DNA of 64,000 bases from Oscillospiraceae bacterium (GCA_031262985.1 JAISGQ010000009.1:25646-89645); one strand, 5' to 3'; numbered from the stretch's first letter, positions 33,013-43,229 are shown. Numbers and translations are program-made. The notes: generated by a model not told the origin, from the sequence alone.

Positions 33013-34866
33013 ATGTCTTTAATATCAGCGAAGCTCAAACTATTTGCCGATTACGCAGTTCGGAAATTATCCGAACATCCTTTGTTGTGGTCATTTTTAA
33101 TCACTCTTGCGGTATTTGCCGTGTATATTCCGGCAAATAGTTTCGGGTATTACATAAATGACGACAGATACATTTCCATGCTGCTCTCAGGAGGAGATAT
33201 CAACGGCGTTTTTGTTCACTCCGCATTCTGTTTTTTGGTCAGTTGGTTATACCCTCTGTTTCCGTCGGTTAACTGGATAATGTTTGCTTTCCTGTTATTG
33301 TTGTATTTTGCAGTTGTATCCATATTCCACCTCTTTTTGTTAAAGCTCAATCCGTATCGTCTGTTAATAGGCTTGTCCGCGCTTTTCCTTACCTCCTCAA
33401 TAGCACTTTATATGTTTACATTCACGTTAGTATCATATGTTAGTATGTTTGCGGGAATACTGCTCATTTACTATACCTTTTTCCATGAAGAAAAGCCGCG
33501 CAGGTTAAAGCTGATTTTCGGTTCGCTGTTAATTGTTTTCGCAATTATGATAAGGCAGGATATATCTTTCCCTCTGATTATTTCCGCCTTAATGCTGCTG
33601 TCTTTGGAAATTGCAACGAGGAGCAAACTCCGCGCTATATTCAGCCTCAGACGCAGAGGGAAAATAAGCCGGCAGGAAGGGAGTGTGTCTCCTCTTCGTG
33701 AGCCGCTGAAAAGCAGGATAAAAAACGCGGGCGGAGACATCAAAAAACTCCTTTGCTTCGCGCTTATCTGCCTGCTCCTCTTTGCTATGAGGTATCCTCT
33801 CAGTGCGATTGACAGCCTTGCCTACCGCTCGGACGAATGGCAGGCATACAAGACCTACAACTTAGCAAGAAATAAGCTTTATGATTATCCGAAAACCGAT
33901 GAGACCATGGATATTTTACAGGAAATAGGGCTTACGGACAATGATATTGAAATGCTTTATGGATACTATTTTTACGACAAGCAATTGCTTTTTGATGAGG
34001 ACAATCTCGAACTGTTATCTCAAATTAGCACTTCAAGCGATTTTTCTCTTGGCAGTATTTTCGGTAGATTCAAAAATTCGTTCTATTCATTTTCTTTTGC
34101 GCTTGAACATAGAGGTTTCAGACCGATGTTGTTTTTCATGTTCATTATCGGAATAGGATTATTATTACTGGTATCGGATAAGCGAAGCACGCTTCTCTAT
34201 TTACTGCTTTCGATTGAGGTGGGGCTAAATATTTGTGTTTTTCTCGTGTTGGGAAGATACCCCACGAGGGTGACTGTGCCTACCGCTCTGTTTGCTTTGC
34301 TTGCATTTATGCTGTATATGGCAGAAAACACTGATAAGATAAAGAGGAGAAAACGCACCTTAGCCTTCTGGGGAGGACTATGTGCGGTGTGTGCATCAAT
34401 TTTCATCTTGCTGCCTAATTTTATAGCAGTTTCTCACGCGCCTGTAAAACCTGACTATATGGACGACGTAATCAATTCCCCCAAAACAGTTTACATATTA
34501 AGCGATGATCGTTCCTTTGATTACTCAATCAGCTGGATGGAAAATCCCTTATCTCCCGAAAATCTTGTCTACACCGAAAGCTGGAGTATGTATTCGCCCA
34601 TATCTGAGGCGCGGATGAAAGAATCCGGAGTTGACGGCAATCCGCTGATTTATATGTTGGATAATGAAAATGTCGTCTATATGACGTCGTGGATGCCGAG
34701 AATTCAAGCAATCTCAATTTATCTGTATGAACATCACGGTATTATTGCAATTGCCGAACCTATTGCCGAATATGAGAGCGGCATGGTGTTCTACAAATTT
34801 AAAACAGTGCCGGAGGACGGGGAGATGCCCTCATATCTCAAGGAATATCTTGAGCGAGTTAATTAA
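33013..34866 (+). CDS. Polytopic membrane protein, possible GT-C glycosyltransferase
   Basis: 617 residues with about ten membrane helices in the first 470 and a C-terminal extracellular domain of about 130 residues. After the first helix the sequence FGYYINDDRYISML places two acidic residues in the first outer loop, the position of the catalytic/metal site in GT-C-fold lipid-sugar transferases. A basic inner loop (residues 195-240) splits the helices. No family could be named with certainty; an O-antigen-type or teichoic-acid sugar transferase is a guess from topology. It is AT-richer than neighbours and has its own promoter. Confidence 0.7.
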   Translation: MSLISAKLKLFADYAVRKLSEHPLLWSFLITLAVFAVYIPANSFGYYINDDRYISMLLSGGDINGVFVHSAFCFLVSWLYPLFPSVNWIMFAFLLLLYFAVVSIFHLFLLKLNPYRLLIGLSALFLTSSIALYMFTFTLVSYVSMFAGILLIYYTFFHEEKPRRLKLIFGSLLIVFAIMIRQDISFPLIISALMLLSLEIATRSKLRAIFSLRRRGKISRQEGSVSPLREPLKSRIKNAGGDIKKLLCFALICLLLFAMRYPLSAIDSLAYRSDEWQAYKTYNLARNKLYDYPKTDETMDILQEIGLTDNDIEMLYGYYFYDKQLLFDEDNLELLSQISTSSDFSLGSIFGRFKNSFYSFSFALEHRGFRPMLFFMFIIGIGLLLLVSDKRSTLLYLLLSIEVGLNICVFLVLGRYPTRVTVPTALFALLAFMLYMAENTDKIKRRKRTLAFWGGLCAVCASIFILLPNFIAVSHAPVKPDYMDDVINSPKTVYILSDDRSFDYSISWMENPLSPENLVYTESWSMYSPISEARMKESGVDGNPLIYMLDNENVVYMTSWMPRIQAISIYLYEHHGIIAIAEPIAEYESGMVFYKFKTVPEDGEMPSYLKEYLERVN

Positions 34867-34968
34867 ACGACCGAGGCGGAGTAGCCGCCTATCTCAATCA
34901 AACGACGCAGTAGCAGTAGCCGCTGTTTCTCGACCTACAGTATCCCCATAAGGAGGAGTATTTGCTTT

Positions 34969-35940
34969 ATGCAGGTTTTGTCAATCGATTCGGTAATTAA
35001 GATAATCGACAAGGGAATAATCATCGACGACCTTAGCCTCGGCGTGGAGGAGGGTGAGATTCTCGGTCTAATCGGACCTAACGGAGCGGGCAAGTCCACC
35101 GTAATACACATGGTGGGCGGACTTGTCATGCCCAATACGGGCGACATACGAATTGCCGGAGTGAGTATGTACGACGATTTCGAGCGGTGCATGAGCTACA
35201 CTGGCGTAGTACTCGACAAGCCCGAATTTTACAAAAACATGACAGGCTATCAGAACCTTCAGGCTATAGCGGCAGTTCGCCCCAAAATCGGGCGGAAGGA
35301 GATTGACCGCGCGGTAGGTATGCTTGAGCTGGACGACTACATAGACAAGCGCGTTTCGGCGTATCCTACGGGGGAGATAAAGCGGCTTGCCATAGCGGCG
35401 GCGGTTATGCACTCCCCGCGCCTTCTGCTTTTGGATGAGGCGATAGACGGCATGGACCCCATAGCCTTTCTGCACCTTCGCAAGGTAATCAAGAAGATGA
35501 CCAAGTCGCAGGGTACGGCGGTTGTCATGACCTCCCACCATATGTCCGATTTAGAGCGTATTTGCGACAGGGTTGCGGTGTTGGAGGACGGAGTACTCAT
35601 AGGCACGAGCAGTGTCGCTCACCTGAAAAAATTCGGAACGGGGAAAACCGCTCAGAGAATGCTCATCGACCAGCCGGAGGCGGCGGCGCGGCACATATTT
35701 GAGGCGCTTCATATTCCCGCCGAGATTCGTTCGGGATATGTTATATTTGAGTGCGAAAAGAGCTTAGTGCCTAAAATCACCTCCATTCTGTTTACTTCCG
35801 GCTACAGAGTGTACGAGGCGAAGGACTACGAAATTTCCCTTGAGGAAGCGTATTACAGACTGCTCCGCGAGCGTCCTATGGATAACGACGACGAAATTGA
35901 CGACCGTTTCGGCGCATACGAGGGGGATTTTGATGATTAA
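34969..35940 (+). CDS. ABC transporter ATP-binding protein (ABC-2 type exporter)
   Basis: 323 residues. Walker A GPNGAGKST (about 38), Walker B LLLLDEAIDGMDP and H-loop TSHHM are normal. The signature is YPTGEIKRL, where YSGGMKQRL is usual, so the serine and first glycine are lost. A C-terminal domain of about 110 residues ends in an acidic tail. The permease start overlaps its stop by 8 bases (ATGATTAA). Substrate unknown; such pairs export lipids, peptides or antibiotics. Confidence 0.88.
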   Translation: MQVLSIDSVIKIIDKGIIIDDLSLGVEEGEILGLIGPNGAGKSTVIHMVGGLVMPNTGDIRIAGVSMYDDFERCMSYTGVVLDKPEFYKNMTGYQNLQAIAAVRPKIGRKEIDRAVGMLELDDYIDKRVSAYPTGEIKRLAIAAAVMHSPRLLLLDEAIDGMDPIAFLHLRKVIKKMTKSQGTAVVMTSHHMSDLERICDRVAVLEDGVLIGTSSVAHLKKFGTGKTAQRMLIDQPEAAARHIFEALHIPAEIRSGYVIFECEKSLVPKITSILFTSGYRVYEAKDYEISLEEAYYRLLRERPMDNDDEIDDRFGAYEGDFDD

Positions 35941-37156
35941 GCTTTTAAGAGTGATAAAGTGCGAGTGGATAAAGCTCTTTTCAAAAAGGAGTATGTCGGC
36001 GGCGTTTCTTTTGGTGTTCCTGCTCGCTATGCTGACGGCTTACGGTTCGTCCGCTATAGTGGAGAGCGAGAACATTACCCTCCCTTCCTTCCTCAAAGAC
36101 GGAATCGCGGGAAAGGTTTTCAGCAACACGGAGTTCGGAAGAAACGGGGAGATTGACCTCTCCTTCTATGAAAAATCGCGCAGGACGGCAGACGGACAAA
36201 ACGGAGATGCACTCTCCGGCTCAGACTTAGCGGGGGAGTACGCGGGCAGCGTTCCCGTAAGCGGCTCCGACGCGGGAGTGTCTGTTTCCGACAGCTCCGA
36301 GGAGTTCGGCAAGGACACGTGGCAGTCGGCGTACTACCAGAGAATAAATGAGCTGACAGAGGCGATTAACGCTCAGAAGTACATAGCGGGCATGACCGCA
36401 GGGGCGGAGAAATACCGCGCCGCCTCACTCGTCTCGGAGTACGAGCGGGAGAAGGTAATCCTCACCTTCTGCCTCACCGAAAACACCCCGAGGGAGGCAA
36501 ACACCCCGTGGAATACGGTAGTTTTCGCCGTGTGGCTTCTTATGATTCCATGCGCCGTAATTCTGTTTACTGCGGCGTCAAACAGCTTTGCGGGGGAGCT
36601 GAAATCGGGTACGATAAAGACCATGCTATCACTGCCCGCAACAAGGCTTAAATTCTTCTTCGGAAAGCTTATTGTGCTTAATATTTACACCTTCATGCTC
36701 GTCTTTTCGGCGTGGCTGGGAGCAGTGACAGGTTCGCTCCTCGGCTTCGGCTCGCTTTCGCAGAATTACGGGTATATCCTCACCTATGGGGAGGACGCGT
36801 ATCTCTACACGTGGTTTTCCTACTCCCTTATGGCGGCTTTGGGTGTAGCTCTCTCGGTTGTAGTCATAACGCATTTTTGCGTAATGGTTTCCACTGTCAC
36901 ACGCTCATACGCGGCGGCAATAGCCGTGCCGTCGCTGGTACTGCTCATATCGCTCTCTTTCGGGGGACTGCTCGCCTCCTTCGGTAATCCTGTGGTAGGA
37001 GCGACATTGTTCTGCAACCTTGATTTGTCGCTTCTCGTAACGTCGCTGCCGAATTTTTCCTCCGTCGGCGTTTTGGGAGTACTGCTGAGTATTGCGGCTC
37101 ATATGTTTGTGTTTGCGGCATACGGATATTTCGCCTTTAGGCGGGATGTGGTTTGA
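35933..37156 (+). CDS. ABC-2 type permease
   Basis: 407 residues from the ATG at 35933 (MIKLLRVIKCEWIKLF), which has GGGGG upstream and overlaps the ATPase stop; the track start at 35840 is inside the ATPase gene. First helix near residue 20-40, then a long outer loop (about 40-190) with a Ser/Gly/Asp-rich stretch (SGSDLAGEYAGSVPVSGSD), then five helices and the typical NSFAGELKSGTIKTMLSLP coupling segment. This is the ABC-2 (NatB-like) plan. A lipoprotein gene follows 47 bases later and may belong to the unit. Confidence 0.88.
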   Translation: MIKLLRVIKCEWIKLFSKRSMSAAFLLVFLLAMLTAYGSSAIVESENITLPSFLKDGIAGKVFSNTEFGRNGEIDLSFYEKSRRTADGQNGDALSGSDLAGEYAGSVPVSGSDAGVSVSDSSEEFGKDTWQSAYYQRINELTEAINAQKYIAGMTAGAEKYRAASLVSEYEREKVILTFCLTENTPREANTPWNTVVFAVWLLMIPCAVILFTAASNSFAGELKSGTIKTMLSLPATRLKFFFGKLIVLNIYTFMLVFSAWLGAVTGSLLGFGSLSQNYGYILTYGEDAYLYTWFSYSLMAALGVALSVVVITHFCVMVSTVTRSYAAAIAVPSLVLLISLSFGGLLASFGNPVVGATLFCNLDLSLLVTSLPNFSSVGVLGVLLSIAAHMFVFAAYGYFAFRRDVV

Positions 37157-37203
37157 CGATATTATTGTTCCGGTAATTAATTTAATTGGAGGGAAACTTT
37201 ATT

Positions 37204-37797
37204 ATGAAAAAAGCAGTTGTTGCAATTCTCGGCGTTATTCTCATCCTGCTTGCTTCTTGCGGCAAAGCACCGAGCGAACCTGTTGAATCGATTACAAGCG
37301 AGGAATTGGTGGAGGCTTCTGACGGCAAAGCACCGAGCGAATCTATTGAACTGATTACAGGCGAGGAGTTTATTGAGATTGCCAAAAGTTTGGGTCTAAA
37401 ACTTTACGCGTCTTTGAAAGATTCTACGGATGAGACTGCCCACAGCTCGAAAGATCCTATTATCTATGCATATGTAGCTGATAATAATAGAGATGATGCC
37501 TCAAAAACGCCAATACATATTGAGTACTGGTCTTTTACAAGTGAAGATTACACAATGCGTACATATGATGATACTTTGCAATCGGAAGATTTTTCTTTTG
37601 ATAAAGCGGACATTCAGGAAGAGATACATCTCGACGGATATGACTACGTGAGAGTTAAGGCGGCAGGGAAGGATTACATAGAAATTGCAAGAGTAAAAAA
37701 CACTCTGGTTATAGCAAAAGGTTCTTTTGAAAAAAGTGACATGATACACGAGCTTTTCAAAGAAATCGGATATTCTCCCGAAGGTTTTAGTGAGTAG
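37204..37797 (+). CDS. Hypothetical lipoprotein with an internal N-terminal duplication
   Basis: 197 residues from the ATG at 37204, about 10 bases after GGAGGG. Signal peptide ends in the lipobox LLASC. Right after it a stretch is duplicated: GKAPSEPVESITSEELVEAS and GKAPSESIELITGEEFIEIA, so the linker was extended by a tandem duplication of about 63 bases. The remaining 140 residues are a mixed alpha/beta domain with no recognised family. It follows the ABC-2 exporter on the same strand and may be an associated outer lipoprotein. Confidence 0.75.
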   Translation: MKKAVVAILGVILILLASCGKAPSEPVESITSEELVEASDGKAPSESIELITGEEFIEIAKSLGLKLYASLKDSTDETAHSSKDPIIYAYVADNNRDDASKTPIHIEYWSFTSEDYTMRTYDDTLQSEDFSFDKADIQEEIHLDGYDYVRVKAAGKDYIEIARVKNTLVIAKGSFEKSDMIHELFKEIGYSPEGFSE

Positions 37798-37807
37798 TTA
37801 TTAACGA

Positions 37808-37843
37808 GAGTGCGGCAAATTTTGTTTTGCCGCACTCTTTTTC
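37808..37843 (+). terminator. Terminator after the lipoprotein gene
   Basis: 12-bp stem GAGTGCGGCAAA / TTTGCCGCACTC with a 6-base loop followed by TTTTTCC. Confidence 0.9.
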
Positions 37844-38030
37844 CTGTTTTAAGTACGCCGGCAGTATTATTGCTTAGGCAATTTGAAAATTCTTTATAAA
37901 ATTACAAATAAGGACTTCCTTTTGCCGCCGATTTAATATACAATATATAGGTATTGAATATAGGCACTCATATCACTTTAATCAAGTATCATGATAACAG
38001 TGCCAAAAAACAAAAAACGGAGGTTCCTTT

Positions 38031-38390
38031 ATGAAAAGCAAGGTGCGTCTAAATGTATGCGGAACGGACTACTTCATTACGAGTGAGGACGACGAGAGCT
38101 ACATACGCGCGGTCGGCAACGAGGTCGACGAGAAGATGAACGAGCTGATTTCTTCCAATCAGCGTGTATCCACCACAATGGCGGCAGTTCTGTGCGCCCT
38201 CTCCTACGCGGATGAGTGTAAAAAAGCCACAACTGCGGCTGACGGACTGCGGGTGCAGATAAAGGATTATGTGGAGGAGACCTCCCGCGCTCGCCTTGAG
38301 GCAGATGAAGCGCGCAGGGAAATCGAGCGTCTGAGGAGAGAGCTTCAGGGACTTCGCGCCCGCATGGCTGACCTCAACAACAGGACGTAG
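38031..38390 (+). CDS. zapA: Cell-division protein ZapA
   Basis: 119 residues. Opening KVRLNVCGTDYFITSEDDESYI is the ZapA beta-hairpin, and the second half is a coiled coil rich in Glu/Arg (EADEARREIERLRRELQGL). ZapA binds and bundles FtsZ filaments to stabilise the division ring. CGGAGG site 7-8 bases upstream. The U32 gene begins 2 bases after its stop, so both are co-translated, a common arrangement in Firmicutes. Confidence 0.92.
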   Translation: MKSKVRLNVCGTDYFITSEDDESYIRAVGNEVDEKMNELISSNQRVSTTMAAVLCALSYADECKKATTAADGLRVQIKDYVEETSRARLEADEARREIERLRRELQGLRARMADLNNRT

Positions 38391-38392
38391 TA

Positions 38393-40579
38393 TTGGTGAG
38401 TACGGCTCACGGTTGTCCGCCCGAAAGAGGAGGAAAAGCCGAAATACTCGCGCCTGCCGGAGGGATGCCGCAGTTAGTAGCGGCAGTTCGTTCGGGTGCA
38501 GGCGCGGTATATCTCGGCAATCACTCGCTCAACGCGCGGCGGGGAGCGGAAAATTTCAGCGAACAGGAGCTTTCTGAGGCGTCCTGTATATGCAAAGAGG
38601 CGGGAGTAAAAATCTACCTTGCCCTCAACACCCTCGTTCTTCCGAATGAGTACGGCGCGGCGTTGTCCTCCGCGGAGCTTGCCTGCAAGCTATCGCTCGA
38701 CGGAATCATCGTGCAGGACTTAGGGCTTGCCGCCCTAATTCGCAGGTGCGCCCCCGAAATGCCGCTCCACGCTTCTACTCAAATGACGGCTCACTCCCCC
38801 TCTGCCTTGAAGCTTCTCTCGGAGCTGGGCTTTTCCCGTGCGGTTCTCGCGCGGGAGCTGTCGCGGGAGGAGATAGCCGAGATTGTAACAAGCAGTCCCA
38901 TTGAGACGGAGGTTTTCGTACACGGAGCTTTGTGTATGTCCGTTTCGGGGCAGTGCTACTTCTCCTCCGTCTTAGGCGGGAGGAGCGGAAACAGGGGGAT
39001 GTGTGCCCAACCGTGCAGACTGCCCTTCACCTGCGGTGGAGCGCAGAACGTACTCAGCCTTCGGGATATGTCGTACATTTCGCATATCCGCGAGCTTTGT
39101 GAGGTAGGCGTTACCTCCCTTAAAATCGAGGGGAGGCTCAAACGTCCCGAGTATGTAGCGGCGGCGGTCACTGCCTGCCGCCTTGCGAGAGATTCGGGCA
39201 ATGTACCCGACACTCTCCGCGCTGACCTTGAATCTGTGTTTTCACGCTCAGGCTTCACCGACGGATACTACACCGCGCGGCGAGGTGCGAAGATGTTCGG
39301 TGTGAGGACAAAGAGTGATTCGGAAAACTCCTCTGCGGCTGTAAAAAGACTGCATGAGTTATATAAAAACCAGCTGCCCGTCGTACCTGTCAGTATGGTT
39401 TTCCGCGCGTTTTCGGGGGAGGAGATTTCCCTCTCCGCGTCCGATTGCGAGGAGAACACCGCCTCTGTCATAGGGCAGCAGGCGGAGAAGGCGATAAACA
39501 AGCCGCTTTCACACGACTACGCATTGTCCTGCCTGTCAAAGACGGGCGGCACGGTCTACAGATTGTCCGAGCTAAAGCTTAATTCGGACGGCATATGCGC
39601 CGTTTCCGGCAAGGAGCTTAACAGTCTTCGGCGGGAGGCGTTAGACGCACTCTCGTTAAAGCGGAAAGAGCGAACTCCCATACCCTTTTGCTCCACTGCC
39701 GAATACTCCGGCAATGCGGCACACAGCGCATCTCCGCCCTTGGAGGAGGAGAAACGCCGGCAGCTCGTGTTTGCCGATTCGCGCCAGCTACCCGACTGCT
39801 TGGAGGATTACAGTGGCGCGATATACTCAGTCAGTCTGCCTGTTGAAACCGACAGCGAGGTACTCGCGGCAGTTGGTAGGAGGCTTTCGGCGGCTGACAT
39901 AAAGCTTTTTACCGAAGCTCCGAGGGCGTTCTTCGGGCAGGAGGAGCGGTTACTCCTCCTCATGAAGAAGGCGGCGGACGCAGGCATAACCGATATAACG
40001 GTGCATAATATTGGGCAGATTGCACTCGCGCAGAAGGCGGGGCTTTCTCCCCACGGCGGCTTCGGGCTGAACGTCATATCACGGCACGCGCTTGCCGCCG
40101 CCGAGGATATGGGGCTGCACTCCTGCGAGATGAGCTTTGAAATGACGCTCGCTCAAATGAGGGAGATAAACTCCCCCTCCTCAGAAATGACAATCCCGTC
40201 GGCAGTCATAGTGTACGGACACCTCCCCCTCATGCTCACGCGGAACTGCCCCGCCGCACAGAACGGTCACTGCGGGAGGAGCAATCCTTCGCGTGGAGGA
40301 GAAAATCCCGCTTTCGATAGAGGTCTGTGCGAAATCACCGACCGACTGGGAAACAAGCTTCCTGTCAGGTGCGCATTCGGTTGCAGTGAGGTTTTCAACC
40401 CTATTCCCGTGAGTATTGTTGATAAAACAGACAAAATCCGCAATATAAACAGGTTTGTCGCGCGGTTTTATGTGGAAAACTATGTGGAAACGGGGAAAAT
40501 CCTTAGCGATATGATATGCGGTAAAACAGACAGTTTTAAAGGAGCGACACGCGGACTTTATTTTAAGGGTGTGCAGTGA
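38393..40579 (+). CDS. U32-family peptidase-like protein with DUF3656-type C-terminus
   Basis: 728 residues, start TTG (38393) or GTG (38396); AGGA is 7-10 bases before either. The U32 signature is clear: EVFVHGALCMSVSGQCYFSS near residue 175 and GNRGMCAQPCR near 205. The long C-terminal half fits the DUF3656 class. U32 proteins such as RlhA/TrhP take part in hydroxylation of 23S rRNA or tRNA; proteolysis is doubtful for this group. Cysteine clusters (CSVSG..., NCPAAQNGHC) may bind a metal or cluster. Lies between zapA and dut. Confidence 0.9.
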   Translation: MVSTAHGCPPERGGKAEILAPAGGMPQLVAAVRSGAGAVYLGNHSLNARRGAENFSEQELSEASCICKEAGVKIYLALNTLVLPNEYGAALSSAELACKLSLDGIIVQDLGLAALIRRCAPEMPLHASTQMTAHSPSALKLLSELGFSRAVLARELSREEIAEIVTSSPIETEVFVHGALCMSVSGQCYFSSVLGGRSGNRGMCAQPCRLPFTCGGAQNVLSLRDMSYISHIRELCEVGVTSLKIEGRLKRPEYVAAAVTACRLARDSGNVPDTLRADLESVFSRSGFTDGYYTARRGAKMFGVRTKSDSENSSAAVKRLHELYKNQLPVVPVSMVFRAFSGEEISLSASDCEENTASVIGQQAEKAINKPLSHDYALSCLSKTGGTVYRLSELKLNSDGICAVSGKELNSLRREALDALSLKRKERTPIPFCSTAEYSGNAAHSASPPLEEEKRRQLVFADSRQLPDCLEDYSGAIYSVSLPVETDSEVLAAVGRRLSAADIKLFTEAPRAFFGQEERLLLLMKKAADAGITDITVHNIGQIALAQKAGLSPHGGFGLNVISRHALAAAEDMGLHSCEMSFEMTLAQMREINSPSSEMTIPSAVIVYGHLPLMLTRNCPAAQNGHCGRSNPSRGGENPAFDRGLCEITDRLGNKLPVRCAFGCSEVFNPIPVSIVDKTDKIRNINRFVARFYVENYVETGKILSDMICGKTDSFKGATRGLYFKGVQ

Positions 40580-40627
40580 GTTACTGCTACGCGGATTATT
40601 GCTCTTCTGAAAGGATATACAAGAAGA

Positions 40628-41095
40628 ATGAAAATCGTCAATGTTCGAGCTAAGAATCAGCTTAAAATATCTCTCGTCAGAGAGAACGCGGTCATCCCGA
40701 AACGCGCCACAGAAGGCGCGGCGGGCATGGACTTGTGTGCCTGCATACAGGAATCTCTCATTTTGGAGGCAGGTAAGCGTGTGCTGATACCAACGGGTAT
40801 CGCCATAGAGATGCCCTCCTCCGACTACGCCGCTCTTGTATTGGGGAGGAGCGGACTGGGCATAAACTACGGAATAACGCTCTCCAACTCCGTCGGGCTG
40901 ATTGACAGCGACTACAGAGGAGAGATTCAGGTGGGACTGAGCAATTTCTCCGACGAGCCGTATACCATAGCTCCTAATGAGAGGATTGCACAGCTTGTGG
41001 TTATCAAAGTCGAGCAGCTTAAGATAAAGGCAGTCACCTCCCTGTCGGAGACTGTTAGAGGAGTAGGCGGGTTCGGCTCGAGCGGACAGGTGTAG
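40628..41095 (+). CDS. dut: dUTP diphosphatase (dUTPase)
   Basis: 155 residues with all five trimeric dUTPase motifs: GAAGMDL, GRSGLGINYGI, GLIDSDYRGEI (catalytic Asp), RIAQLVV, and the C-terminal arm RGVGGFGSSG. It hydrolyses dUTP to dUMP and pyrophosphate, keeping uracil out of DNA and feeding thymidylate synthesis together with the dCTP deaminase at 24.4 kb. AAGGA ribosome site. Located between U32 and a lipoprotein gene. Confidence 0.95.
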   Translation: MKIVNVRAKNQLKISLVRENAVIPKRATEGAAGMDLCACIQESLILEAGKRVLIPTGIAIEMPSSDYAALVLGRSGLGINYGITLSNSVGLIDSDYRGEIQVGLSNFSDEPYTIAPNERIAQLVVIKVEQLKIKAVTSLSETVRGVGGFGSSGQV

Positions 41096-41192
41096 ATAGT
41101 GCGGACACGAGTGCGTACCGCTCGAATTTCAATTAGTATTCATACCATATAGTCAGTATCTCATTTTCACATATTTTTTCGAGGTGATATCA

Positions 41193-42596
41193 TTGAACCG
41201 CGGTAAATTGAAAAAACAGATAAAGGCATATTCGGCTCTGGCTCTTACGCTGGTAATGTGCGTTACTATTATAAGCTGCAACGGTTGCGCCTCCTTCGCT
41301 CAGCTTCGCGAGGGAGCGGAGTATTCCGATGTTTTCTCTGCGGTCTACAAGGATATTTTCGGAGAAGGCAGTCAGGTATACTACGAGCTTACGGTATCGT
41401 TGCCTCAGCACGCCAATTTTACTCCTTCGGAATACCGTCAGGGTTATTCCTCCCTCACAACGGAAAACCAGAGGACGGCATATAAATCTATGGAGGAGTC
41501 AATATTTCAGTTTACCAACGAGGGCGGCGGAAAGCTCGGCTACTTCAAGCTCAAGAACGCGAAAATCCCCCGTTTGACTTCCGCCGAGATATTTATGGTT
41601 AAGGAGGCGGTATTTGCCGACCATCCCGAGGCTTTTTGGCTTTACAGCAACTACTCTCTGTCGTATAATTTCAGAGACGGAGATTTTATCACTCTCTACA
41701 CCACCTGCGACTACAACACGGCGGTCAAGCGGGTTAGGGCGTTGGAGAACGCCGTCACGGAGTATCTCTCGCTTATCCCCTCCTCCGCAACGGAGTACGG
41801 ACGCGAGAAAATAATCCACGACAAGCTGGTGTTCGACTGCGACTACGACGAGAGTGCGTACAACGCCGATACAGCGGAGCTTTCAGATATGTCTCCCGAC
41901 CTCTCGAGTGCATACGGCGCACTTGTCAACCATAAGGCGATATGCGGGGGCTACAACTCCGCCATGAAGCTGCTCCTTCGGCAGGTAGGCATTGACTGCG
42001 GCAGTGTCTTGGGCAAGTCCGATGGGATAGGTCATGTGTGGAACACGGTAAAAATAGAGGGGGAATGGTATCATCTTGATGCCACATGGAACGACCCTAT
42101 CGCCGCAAATTCGGAGTTCCCGTTCACCTACAACTATTTCAATCTCACTACTAAGGAGATATCCTTTGACCATGAGATTTCAGGCGGCTTCGACCAATTG
42201 ACCGACGAGATTATCAAGAGCGAAAAGAGCGATGAGAACTACTACAACTTCCCATTGCCCGAGTGTACTGCCGATACCTTCAATTTCTTTAAGAAGGAAG
42301 CGGTGCTTGTCTCCTCGCTCAACAGGAAGGGAGCTTCTCAGATTACAAGCAAAATGACCGAATCGGCGAAGGAGGGCGAGCTGATTTTCTACGTCATGTT
42401 CGACGAAAACATAAACCCTCAGCAGGCATATACATGGCTTATGGGAAACAACTCCGCGTTGGAGACGGCAATGACAGACACAAACAAGAGCATTAAGAAT
42501 ATCGGAAGGATAGAGAAATGTTCCGTCTCCTACAGGGCGGACTCTTCCGAGACCATTTGGGCTAACGTTTTCGGAATAAAGATTACAATAAAGTAG
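41193..42596 (+). CDS. Transglutaminase-like lipoprotein
   Basis: 467 residues from the TTG at 41193, 7 bases after GAGGTG; the track start (GTG 41184) overlaps that site. Signal peptide with a lipobox-like IISC (CVTIISCNGC). The transglutaminase-like core is at about 245-310: AICGGYNSAMKLL (Cys), GIGHVWNTVKI (His) and YHLDATWNDP (Asp), a complete triad. Such clostridial surface proteins act as peptidases or cross-linkers, mostly uncharacterised. The ~150-residue C-terminal domain is unrecognised. No strong terminator before maf, so it may share the maf transcript. Confidence 0.85.
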   Translation: MNRGKLKKQIKAYSALALTLVMCVTIISCNGCASFAQLREGAEYSDVFSAVYKDIFGEGSQVYYELTVSLPQHANFTPSEYRQGYSSLTTENQRTAYKSMEESIFQFTNEGGGKLGYFKLKNAKIPRLTSAEIFMVKEAVFADHPEAFWLYSNYSLSYNFRDGDFITLYTTCDYNTAVKRVRALENAVTEYLSLIPSSATEYGREKIIHDKLVFDCDYDESAYNADTAELSDMSPDLSSAYGALVNHKAICGGYNSAMKLLLRQVGIDCGSVLGKSDGIGHVWNTVKIEGEWYHLDATWNDPIAANSEFPFTYNYFNLTTKEISFDHEISGGFDQLTDEIIKSEKSDENYYNFPLPECTADTFNFFKKEAVLVSSLNRKGASQITSKMTESAKEGELIFYVMFDENINPQQAYTWLMGNNSALETAMTDTNKSIKNIGRIEKCSVSYRADSSETIWANVFGIKITIK

Positions 42597-42653
42597 AGAA
42601 ACGACACATTCCGACTGCCCGAAAGAAAGTTAATTTGAAAGGTACGTTTTTAT

Positions 42654-43229
42654 ATGAAGATTATTTTAGCATCAGCCTCAAAGGAGAGAGCGGCACTACT
42701 CAGGAGTGCGGGCTTTCGGTTTGAAGTATACAAGTCGCATATAGACGAAACCTTAGTGACAGGCAAGAGCTTGCCTCCCGCTGAGGTCGCACGGGCACTC
42801 GCCGCCCAGAAGGCGGTAGCCGCCTTCGCGCAGCATCCCCACGACGTTGTCATGGGGGCGGACACCCTTGTGTGCATAGACGGAGTAATCTTCGGACAGC
42901 CCAAAAACAGAGAGGACGCAAAGCGGATGCTCCGCACGCTTTCGGGTACTTTCCACGAGGTTTATACGGGCGTGCACTTCTGCGGCGACTACATAGAGCT
43001 GAGCTTCTCCGAACGCACGGTGGTGGAGTTCTACGAGCTGAGCGAGAGGGAGATTGACCGCTACCTCGACATTGAGGGAGACGAGTACCTGCGCCACCCC
43101 GGAGCGTACAGCGTAAACGGACCGAGTTCGATTTTCATTGAGCGTATTAACGGAGATATAAATAACTGCAAGGGGCTACCCATAGGGCTTACCGTGCGCA
43201 AGCTCCGCGACTGCGGATTCAGGATATAG
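42654..43229 (+). CDS. maf: Maf-family nucleotide pyrophosphatase
   Basis: 191 residues. Motif I ILASASKERAALL (SxSxxR type), the conserved GADT (VVMGADTLVC, general base Asp), and the QPKNREDAKRML and GAYSVNGPSS blocks. Maf proteins hydrolyse dTTP/UTP or modified nucleotides and were first noticed as septum inhibitors; the gene precedes mreB here as in many Firmicutes. It is separated from mreB by 390 bases with its own mreB promoter. Confidence 0.92.
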   Translation: MKIILASASKERAALLRSAGFRFEVYKSHIDETLVTGKSLPPAEVARALAAQKAVAAFAQHPHDVVMGADTLVCIDGVIFGQPKNREDAKRMLRTLSGTFHEVYTGVHFCGDYIELSFSERTVVEFYELSEREIDRYLDIEGDEYLRHPGAYSVNGPSSIFIERINGDINNCKGLPIGLTVRKLRDCGFRI